Positions 1 to 5,032 of a stretch of DNA of 5,032 bases are shown piece after piece. Each line of letters opens with the position of its first letter. Position 1 is the first letter of the stretch. A program made the translations under genes and the position numbers. The DNA lies in contig JAUVAR010000216.1 of assembly GCA_030591625.1 (NCBI GenBank), forward strand, positions 1-5,032. The letters are read 5' to 3'. The notes under the pieces are model-generated. The model did not search any database. It was given only the letters and a program-made list of their open reading frames with translations, and was not told the origin of the DNA. The stretch is from Candidatus Zixiibacteriota bacterium. GTDB lineage: Bacteria; Zixibacteria; MSB-5A5; GN15; FEB-12.

Positions 1-475
1 GACAACCAACCAACGCACAATTCTGAATCAGAAGAGCTTGAATCCCGTTGGCCCCATAAAATGTTATCGCATCATTATCGATAATCGTTCCGACTGCAAC
101 TGAATCTTCTATCGTAGCTCCGGTCACATTGCTTACGATAAAGCTGAATGTTTCATTATCCTCAAGCTCATCATCATCAACAGTTACAATTATAATTACT
201 TCAGATGTCTGACCCGGTTCAATAGTATCAGTTGTTATAGATCTCGCTTCGTAATCTTCAGGTGCAGTTGCTGTACTATCAGCAGTTTTATACCAGAAGA
301 TGACATCTCCTGAGGCTGCTTCACTTAAGCTAACTGTAAACCACGCTGTATAGCCTTCTGCGCCTGACCGATCAGTCACCGTCAGAGTTGGAATTGTAGT
401 CGGTTCTGTCGGTTCATTCCCCGAACAGCTGACTATAAAAAGCAACATCACTAACAACCATCTCTCTATTTTCAA
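1..475 (-). CDS. Calx-beta domain lipoprotein with C-terminal cytochrome-like domain (3' end cut off)
   Basis: The visible 158 residues begin at a TTG codon at 475; an in-frame TAA at 494-496 limits any longer start to one other TTG at 491-493. The chosen TTG gives a lipoprotein signal: KIER, a hydrophobic core, then lipobox IVSC with Cys17 as the predicted lipidated residue. The ATG ten codons in would leave too short a signal. Residues about 30-136 form a Calx-beta domain, recognised by the TADSTATAPEDY and acidic DDDELEDNETF stretches and the ending GTIIDNDA; such domains usually bind calcium or act in adhesion. Residues 153-158 read CALVGC and the next codon starts with C, as a His codon would. 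This matches the CALTGCH haem motif of the neighbouring lipoprotein, so a c-type cytochrome domain probably follows outside the window. The start lies 14 nt after the previous stop, suggesting translational coupling. Function is not known. Confidence 0.8.
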   Translation of the reverse strand, partial: MKIERWLLVMLLFIVSCSGNEPTEPTTIPTLTVTDRSGAEGYTAWFTVSLSEAASGDVIFWYKTADSTATAPEDYEARSITTDTIEPGQTSEVIIIVTVDDDELEDNETFSFIVSNVTGATIEDSVAVGTIIDNDAITFYGANGIQALLIQNCALVGC

Positions 476-482
476 ACCAGGG

Positions 483-487
483 CTCCC
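483..487 (-). promoter_or_regulatory. Ribosome binding site for the TTG start at 475
   Basis: GGGAG on the minus strand lies 7 nt before the TTG codon at 475-473 and just after the TGA stop (490-492) of the preceding gene. It is the main reason for preferring this non-ATG start over the other in-frame TTG at 491-493 and the internal GTG/ATG pair near 446-451. Confidence 0.6.
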
Positions 488-489
488 AC

Positions 490-915
490 TCAATTATCGA
501 GCGCGCCCTGATCTATCCAATTCTTGAGTATCAGTTGCTGCGCACTCGTGATTGATCCACCAACAGGCATTTGGCCTCCAAAGGGTGGACTGCTCGTAGT
601 CTTTAAGTAAAGATTGCTTGTACTGCCCGATCCCGCAACAATAATTGCACCATTATCACCTGTACCATTTCTGGTCGCTGAGTAAGTAGAATTCCCCAAA
701 GTTCCCAACGAAAAGCCACCTGCGCTCATTCCATCAATATGACATCCGGTAAGAGCACACGAAGAATTCAGGATTGGCTGAACATCTGATGCGAAGCTGA
801 CGGTATCAACTCCGGAGTCAGGATCGTTTGTACCGACCGGATTATCGTCATCACCACAACCTGCTATTATTACGGCAAAAGCAAAAAGCGAAAGAACTAA
901 GGTTCTAAATTTCAT
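490..915 (-). CDS. Small c-type cytochrome-like lipoprotein with a CX4CH haem motif
   Basis: This is a complete 141-residue protein. The ATG at 915 is chosen over an in-frame ATG at 948 because GGAG lies 6 nt upstream of it and because it starts directly with a lipoprotein signal: MKFR, hydrophobic core, lipobox IAGC with Cys20. An acidic linker (GDDDNPVG onward) follows. The folded part starts near residue 40 with SFASDVQPIL and carries C53-ALTG-C58-H59, a CX4CH variant of the usual CXXCH haem-attachment motif. The later pattern, with IIVAGSGSTSNLYLK (91-105), a G-x-MP motif at 114-117 and LKNWIDQGA near the C-terminus, is that of the small cytochrome c-like domains common in environmental bacteria, with Met116 the likely second haem ligand. 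It is expected to sit in a membrane facing the periplasm or on the surface, handling electrons. Haem binding is inferred; the partner is unknown. Confidence 0.82.
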   Translation of the reverse strand: MKFRTLVLSLFAFAVIIAGCGDDDNPVGTNDPDSGVDTVSFASDVQPILNSSCALTGCHIDGMSAGGFSLGTLGNSTYSATRNGTGDNGAIIVAGSGSTSNLYLKTTSSPPFGGQMPVGGSITSAQQLILKNWIDQGALDN

Positions 916-921
916 TTTTCT

Positions 922-925
922 CTCC
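922..925 (-). promoter_or_regulatory. Ribosome binding site for the cytochrome lipoprotein gene
   Basis: GGAG (within GGAGAG) on the minus strand ends 6 nt before the ATG at 915. It decides the start: the in-frame ATG at 948 has no such site and would put 11 extra polar residues before the lipoprotein signal. The 59-nt gap around it (916-974) shows no strong hairpin or terminator. Confidence 0.65.
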
Positions 926-974
926 AAGTTTGAGTTTGTAAACAACATTTGTCAGTATCAACACCCGACAATTT

Positions 975-2018
975 CTAATAGCCGATATGAAACTGGACAA
1001 AATAACTATCCTCACCTTTTAAAGCTCCCCCTGTGTATCGAGTATATGAAGGTCTGATTTCTACAAACGGTATTGGAAACAACTCAAATGATAGCCTGTA
1101 AAATTCATCGTTGAATGTATCACTATGTCGGTCCGGCTCGAAGAAATTATATTCACCGATCAAATAAGCACCATAGACAACTCGTGATGTCAGCGAAAGA
1201 TATGTTATCAATGTATCAGCATCCTTCCCAACCCAATCGATTTCACCCATCAAAGTAAATCGATCATATGAAACTCCCCCAAATAATCCTTTCGAGGGTT
1301 GGAAAGTTCGATACGAACCAGCCTCTTCTTCAGAAATCCTAAGTGACGCTCCAGCAAGATATGAAAAATGCCAAAGCTTCCCAGGTTTTGAAATCTGCGT
1401 GTAGAATAATCCCTGATTCAGTGGATTGAAAAACTGGGAGCTGATACTAAATCCACCAAACTCACCACCCACCTCGATACCATCAAGATAGACATTTGAG
1501 CCATGCCCCGTTCGTTCCCGGACAAATGACTTGTGGTCTGCCTGACCTAATCCATACTCAGGACTGAACCGTCCCGCCTTAAAATAGTACTTGAACTTTT
1601 TGAACCCGAACAATGCATACTGTTCACTTATACCATTCTCCGAAAATCTAAAATAGTAGTAGAAATCATCAAGTGGTTCCAAGGCGAGATAGAAATCTGT
1701 CTGCATCCGAAACAGCGTACCATCTTCGAGCAAAAGGTAGCGTGAATCAAATCCGAAGGTCGCATTGTCAGACAAACGAGGTGGACGATATTTCTTTATC
1801 AGCAGTTTCTTGGTTGACTGAAGAGTTAATTCATTTAATGCAGTTGTATAATTCCCGAATTCATTACGCATCCCTCCCCCGCCGGGGTTAAGATGGCATG
1901 TGATGCAATTTAGCTCTTGTTCTACAGCGAGACGAGGCAGAGAAAATACTGATGCACTTATTAGAATCAATAATAGAAATAATGGAAAGCAAATCGATGA
2001 CAGATGCCTAAATTTCAC
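975..2018 (-). CDS. Outer-membrane beta-barrel (porin-like) protein with N-terminal monohaem CXXCH motif
   Basis: This is a 347-residue protein started at GTG 2018, which has GGAGGG 7 nt upstream; a GTG at 2033 overlaps that site and is unlikely. Residues 1-26 form a Sec signal peptide (KFRH, then a long hydrophobic core), probably cut near SVFS-LP. Shortly after comes C38-IT-C41-H42, a classic haem c attachment motif, within LNCITCHLNPGGGGMRNEFG (36-55). The only other Cys is C10 in the signal peptide. From about residue 85 the chain is rich in alternating aromatic/polar strands, with a GRFSPEYG...DHKSFVRERTG block (149-171), and it ends in YFVQFHIGY, a typical terminal strand for BAM-assembled barrels. 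Roughly 14 strands can be sketched by eye. The likely form is a porin with a periplasmic haem at its mouth. It is the first of three exported, haem-motif genes, which points to outer-membrane redox work; transported substrate or electron partner is unknown. Confidence 0.8.
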   Translation of the reverse strand: MKFRHLSSICFPLFLLLILISASVFSLPRLAVEQELNCITCHLNPGGGGMRNEFGNYTTALNELTLQSTKKLLIKKYRPPRLSDNATFGFDSRYLLLEDGTLFRMQTDFYLALEPLDDFYYYFRFSENGISEQYALFGFKKFKYYFKAGRFSPEYGLGQADHKSFVRERTGHGSNVYLDGIEVGGEFGGFSISSQFFNPLNQGLFYTQISKPGKLWHFSYLAGASLRISEEEAGSYRTFQPSKGLFGGVSYDRFTLMGEIDWVGKDADTLITYLSLTSRVVYGAYLIGEYNFFEPDRHSDTFNDEFYRLSFELFPIPFVEIRPSYTRYTGGALKGEDSYFVQFHIGY

Positions 2019-2025
2019 AGACAAT

Positions 2026-2031
2026 CCCTCC
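2026..2031 (-). promoter_or_regulatory. Strong ribosome binding site for the haem-barrel gene
   Basis: GGAGGG on the minus strand, 7 nt before the GTG codon at 2018-2016, is the strongest Shine-Dalgarno sequence in the window. It fixes this GTG as the start and rules out the GTG at 2033, which overlaps it. Such a good site also suggests that this gene is translated independently of purH. Confidence 0.7.
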
Positions 2032-2045
2032 ACTTATTTTATGAA

Positions 2046-2071
2046 GTTACAGTTGCTTTAAAAACTGTAAC
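2046..2071. repeat. Perfect 9-bp inverted repeat in the purH to haem-barrel gap
   Basis: Arms GTTACAGTT (2046-2054) and AACTGTAAC (2063-2071) are exact reverse complements around an 8-nt spacer (GCTTTAAA). It lies in the only gap longer than 60 nt in the window, 28 nt upstream of the haem-barrel start. In mRNA it could form an AT-rich hairpin; in DNA it could be an operator for a dimeric regulator. No run of T follows it on the minus strand (TTCATAAAAT comes next), so it does not look like an intrinsic terminator. Which role it has cannot be told from sequence alone. Confidence 0.55.
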
Positions 2072-2093
2072 ATTAACTGGAGGGATCAGTTCC

Positions 2094-3665
2094 CTAATGT
2101 TTGAAATGACGAATCGAAGTGAAGACCATCGTTGCACCTGCTTCATCCGCAGCAGCTATTGTAGCCTCATCACCTTTCGATCCACCCGGCTGTATAATCG
2201 CCTTCACACCTGCCTTCGTGGCAACTTCAACACCATCGGCCATCGGGAAAAAGGCATCTGAGGCCATAACCGCACCCTGGGTACGATCACCAGCTCGCTT
2301 GACCGCCATAAATCCGGAATCAACCCGCGAGGTCTGTCCCATACCTATACCAACGGTAGCCTTGTTCTGTGCCAGAACAATTGCATTCGACTTAGTATGC
2401 TTGACAATTTTCCATGCAAAAAGCATAGCCTTTATCTCAGCCTCGGTCGGTTTTCTTTTCGTCACAACTTTAAGATCGTCAGCCGTGACATTCTTGCAGT
2501 CTTCCATTTGTGCAAGAAGTCCACCTCTGATATGACGAGGTTTCACGCCACCATCTTTGAGTCGTTCAGTTATCGAGGCAAGCTTCAACAACCGTCTATT
2601 TTTCTTTTTCTTTAGAAGCTTAAACGCATCCTCAGAAAAACTCGGAGCCAAAATACATTCAACAAAATGTGTCTCGTGCAATAATTCCGCAGTCGCAAGA
2701 TCAACCTCACGGTTCAAACCAATTATCGAACCAAACGCCGAAAGCGGATCACAGGCAAGAGCCAGACGATACGCTTCAGTAATGTTTTCATCCGCCGCCG
2801 CACCACATGGGTTAGCATGTTTGAGCACACAGGCGAACGGTTCTTCAAAATCAAGCAACATATCAAGACAAGCATCAAGATCATTATAATTATTGTACGA
2901 GAGTTCTTTGCCACTTAGAATTTCGGCATCCAACAACGTCGGACCACAGTAGCCATTCTCACTATAAATCGATGCTTCCTGATGAGGATTCTCCCCATAG
3001 CGAAGTGAGGACCTGCGCGCATAACTGACAGTTCTATTCATCGGGAAGGTTTCATTCTCTTCTGCATTAACAGAAGCAAAATAACCGGCAATAGCTGTGT
3101 CATACTCAGATGTCATCCGAAACGCTCTACCTGCATTCTTCTGGCGTAACTCAAACGATGTACAACCATTCTTATCAGATAACTCTGCCATAAACGTTCC
3201 ATAATCGGAAGGATCAACTACAACCGTTACATGCGTATAGTTTTTCGAGGCAGAGCGGATCATCGACGGTCCACCGATATCGATATTTTCAATTATATCT
3301 TCATGCGTCGAACCTTCGCGAGCGAGAGTCTGTTCAAACGGATACAAATTGACAACAACGAGATCAATACCTTTAGAATCCAACTCGGCCAGTTCTTCAA
3401 CGTGACGCGGATTATCACGACGATACAAAAGCCCGGCATGCACTTTCGGATGCAATGTCTTCACCCGTCCATCCATAACTTCGGGTGAACCGGTAAAAGT
3501 AGAAACCGAAATAACATGAATCCCTTGCTCACGAAGGAGCTTCATAGTTCCACCGGTCGAAAGTATTTCAATATCCTGCGCTTCAAGCGCACGCGCGAGT
3601 TCCACGATTCCGGTCTTGTCCGAGACCGAAAGAAGAGCTCGTTTTATCCTAATATCAGTCGTCAT
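2094..3665 (-). CDS. purH: Bifunctional AICAR transformylase / IMP cyclohydrolase
   Basis: PurH carries out the last two steps of IMP synthesis in the cytosol: formyl transfer from 10-formyl-tetrahydrofolate to AICAR, then ring closure of FAICAR. The protein is 523 residues, a normal full length. The N-terminal MGS-like cyclohydrolase domain shows SVSDKTGI (13-20), STGGT (36-40), GRVKTLHPKVHAGLL (66-80), NLYPF (106-110) and IDIGGPSMIRSASKN (128-142). The transformylase domain has RYGENPHQ (222-229), the catalytic KH in KHANPCG (282-288), DPLSAFGSIIG (306-316), GMGQTSRVDS (441-450) and SDAFFPMADGVE (469-480), and ends in the usual RHFKH. ATG 3665 is one base after the purC stop (TGA-G-ATG) with AAGG 5 nt upstream, so the two are translationally coupled. 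The stop is TAG at 2094-2096. No key residue is missing. Confidence 0.98.
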   Translation of the reverse strand: MTTDIRIKRALLSVSDKTGIVELARALEAQDIEILSTGGTMKLLREQGIHVISVSTFTGSPEVMDGRVKTLHPKVHAGLLYRRDNPRHVEELAELDSKGIDLVVVNLYPFEQTLAREGSTHEDIIENIDIGGPSMIRSASKNYTHVTVVVDPSDYGTFMAELSDKNGCTSFELRQKNAGRAFRMTSEYDTAIAGYFASVNAEENETFPMNRTVSYARRSSLRYGENPHQEASIYSENGYCGPTLLDAEILSGKELSYNNYNDLDACLDMLLDFEEPFACVLKHANPCGAAADENITEAYRLALACDPLSAFGSIIGLNREVDLATAELLHETHFVECILAPSFSEDAFKLLKKKKNRRLLKLASITERLKDGGVKPRHIRGGLLAQMEDCKNVTADDLKVVTKRKPTEAEIKAMLFAWKIVKHTKSNAIVLAQNKATVGIGMGQTSRVDSGFMAVKRAGDRTQGAVMASDAFFPMADGVEVATKAGVKAIIQPGGSKGDEATIAAADEAGATMVFTSIRHFKH

Positions 3666-3666
3666 C

Positions 3667-4566
3667 TCAACCTTTCCCGGTAAGGAGCTTTTGCGCCTGA
3701 AGGTATCTTTCTGCCGATGCGTTCAAAACTTCATCAGGCAAAGATGGGCCAGGATCTTTTTTGTCCCAATCGAGCGTATTGAGATAATCTCTGATCGGCT
3801 GTTTATCAAACGATGGCTGTGATGCACCAATTTTGTATTGATCGACCGGCCAGAAACGACTTGAATCGGGCGAGAGCACTTCATCTATAAGAATGAAACG
3901 ACCATCCTTGAAACCAAATTCAAATTTCGTGTCGGCGATGATAATACCTTTTGTCAACGCGTAGTCTGCGGCTTTCTGATATATTTCAAGCGATTTTTTC
4001 TTACAAAGCTCGGCCGTTTCGTTTCCTACTTCATCAACCATCTGAGCATAACTGATATTTTCATCATGACCGTCATCTGCTTTCGACGATGGAGTGAATA
4101 ATGTCTCTGGTAATTTTTCAGATTCCTGCAATCCCGACGGAAAACTAAAACCATGCACTTCGTTCGAACCGTTCTGACGAGCCAGCAATAGCTCTTTCCA
4201 CATCGATCCGGAAATATAGCCACGCACGATACATTCGATATCAATTCGTTCCGCTTTAATTACTATCATCGAACGACCTTCAAGATCATCCGCATACTTT
4301 TTCAAATCTTCGGGGTATTCATCAATGTTAGCCGTGATCAAATGATTATCAACCGTGTCGGCAAGAAAATCAAACCAGAACAATGAGGTTGCCGTCAACA
4401 CTTTACCTTTACCCGGAATACCATTCGGCAGGACTACATCAAAGGCGGAAATCCTGTCGGAGGCGACAAACAAAAGTGACTCGCCAAGATCATAAACGTC
4501 TCGTACTTTGCCCCGTCTCATTAGCGGATATTCTTTAATATCCGTTGTCAATACAGTTTTGTTCAT
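3667..4566 (-). CDS. purC: Phosphoribosylaminoimidazole-succinocarboxamide (SAICAR) synthase
   Basis: PurC joins CAIR and aspartate with ATP to make SAICAR, a mid-pathway step of purine synthesis in the cytosol. From the ATG at 4566 the protein has 299 residues, the size of the longer PurC class (the short E. coli-type enzyme is near 240). Motifs are RGKVRDVYD (18-26) for nucleotide binding, SDRISAFDVVLPNGIPGKG (36-54), RSMIVIKAERIDIECIVRGY (98-117) with SGSMWKEL, FTPSSKADDGHDENIS (157-171), DTKFEFGF (212-219) and LIDEVLSPDSSRFW (226-239), all intact. A start at ATG 4587 would overlap purN by 17 nt and add MELTSKS, but it lacks a ribosome site and does not fit the usual short lead before RGKVRD. 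ATG 4566 sits 4 nt after the purN stop with only weak GAG sequences upstream, so its translation probably depends on purN. Confidence 0.96.
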   Translation of the reverse strand: MNKTVLTTDIKEYPLMRRGKVRDVYDLGESLLFVASDRISAFDVVLPNGIPGKGKVLTATSLFWFDFLADTVDNHLITANIDEYPEDLKKYADDLEGRSMIVIKAERIDIECIVRGYISGSMWKELLLARQNGSNEVHGFSFPSGLQESEKLPETLFTPSSKADDGHDENISYAQMVDEVGNETAELCKKKSLEIYQKAADYALTKGIIIADTKFEFGFKDGRFILIDEVLSPDSSRFWPVDQYKIGASQPSFDKQPIRDYLNTLDWDKKDPGPSLPDEVLNASAERYLQAQKLLTGKG

Positions 4567-4570
4567 ACTC

Positions 4571-5032
4571 TTACTCGTAAGCTCCATCTATTAGTTTCTG
4601 AATCGTTTTTCCATATAATTCATGCTCAACCTTGTTCACTCGTGCGAACAGAGTCTCAGGTGTGTCATCAGACAATACTGGTACTTTTTGTTGAGCGATT
4701 ATTCTACCGTTATCATATATTTCGTCGGCTAAGTGAATCGTCACTCCCGACTCTTTTTCATTATTTGCTAACACCGCTTCATGCACATGCCGTCCATACA
4801 TTCCTTTGCCACCATACTCAGGTAATAATCCAGGATGGATATTAACAATCTTACCGGCCCACATCTTTACGACTTCAAGTGGCAACAATTTCAAATATCC
4901 CGCCAACACAATATAGTCGATTTTGTGTTCTTGCAATAGAGCGATAAGCTGATCCGAGGCTTGTTCCGGGGTATCATGTTTGCTTATAAGAAATACTGTT
5001 GATTCGATCTCGTTCTCTTTGGCAATAGCCAA
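4571..5032 (-). CDS. purN: Phosphoribosylglycinamide formyltransferase, folate-dependent (5' end cut off)
   Basis: PurN moves a formyl group from 10-formyl-tetrahydrofolate to GAR, the third step of purine synthesis. The visible 153 residues run off the right edge; the TTG at 5030-5032 is most likely an internal Leu codon, since the family has about 190-200 residues and the N-terminal phosphate-binding GRGSN region is missing. What remains holds YIVLAGYLKLLP (40-51), the catalytic NIHPGLLPEY (64-73, with Asn64 and His66), GVTIHLADEIYDNGRII (96-112, with Asp107 as the third catalytic residue) and the C-terminal VEHELYGKTIQKL helix. The YGGKGMYG loop (73-80) replaces the shorter loop of E. coli-type PurN and resembles forms I know from Bacteroidota. 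It ends in TAA 4 nt before purC and is the most upstream visible gene of the cluster, whose promoter must lie outside the window. Confidence 0.95.
   Translation of the reverse strand: MAIAKENEIESTVFLISKHDTPEQASDQLIALLQEHKIDYIVLAGYLKLLPLEVVKMWAGKIVNIHPGLLPEYGGKGMYGRHVHEAVLANNEKESGVTIHLADEIYDNGRIIAQQKVPVLSDDTPETLFARVNKVEHELYGKTIQKLIDGAYE

Noticed and set aside
916..948. Longer start at ATG 948 for the cytochrome lipoprotein
   Set aside because: It would place 11 polar residues before the lipoprotein signal, while ATG 915 has GGAG at good spacing.
1673..1891. Plus-strand open frame opposite the haem-barrel gene
   Set aside because: It is antisense to a protein with a clear signal peptide, haem motif and barrel pattern; its own translation has no recognisable motif and no good ribosome site.
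2081..2095. Short hairpin AGGGA-ACTGA-TCCCT over the purH stop as a terminator
   Set aside because: The stem is only 5 bp and is not followed by a T-run on the minus strand, so it does not meet the form of an intrinsic terminator.
2119..2535. Plus-strand open frame of 138 residues opposite purH
   Set aside because: It mirrors the codon pattern of purH, whose reading frame is certain; the translation is low-complexity Ala/Ser/Pro-rich with no family resemblance.
2595..2629. Lysine-rich run (LLKKKKNRRLLKL) in PurH as an insertion or targeting signal
   Set aside because: A basic KKKKN-x-RLL stretch at this point is common in bacterial PurH proteins and fits the family alignment.
4567..4587. 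Longer purC start at ATG 4587
   Set aside because: It overlaps the purN end by 17 nt, has no ribosome site and adds seven residues not expected before the conserved N-terminus.

Overview
All six genes in this window lie on the minus strand, so transcription runs from the right edge to the left. The DNA is moderately AT-rich. Several starts have clear Shine-Dalgarno sequences (GGAGGG, GGAG, GGGAG), and two of them use GTG or TTG instead of ATG. The right half is purine biosynthesis with envelope-type paralogue features. The left half encodes exported c-type cytochrome-like proteins and an outer-membrane barrel. This fits a Gram-negative bacterium with respiratory cytochromes. The PurN variant (YGGKGMYG insertion, Bacteroidota-like), the Calx-beta and CX4CH lipoproteins and the good ribosome sites suggest a lineage of the FCB group outside classical Bacteroidota, such as Zixibacteria or a relative. 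That placement is inference from protein style, not from a marker gene.

Right half (about 2094-5032): purN (5' end cut off by the window edge), purC and purH are packed with gaps of 4 nt and 1 nt, clearly one translationally close operon. They cover the folate-dependent GAR transformylase step, SAICAR synthesis, and the last two steps to IMP. All key motifs in purC and purH are intact.

Left half (1 to about 2018): a 75-nt gap holding a perfect 9-bp inverted repeat separates purH from three exported-protein genes. The first is a 347-residue protein with one N-terminal CXXCH haem motif followed by a predicted outer-membrane beta-barrel. The second is a 141-residue lipoprotein with an unusual CX4CH haem motif. 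The third is a lipoprotein with a Calx-beta domain that runs off the left edge just as a second, similar CX4C(H) motif begins. These three look like one co-expressed set dealing with haem or redox chemistry at the outer membrane; their exact function is unknown.

No tRNA, rRNA, CRISPR array, insertion sequence or convincing intrinsic terminator was seen. No stretch longer than 300 bases lacks a gene.
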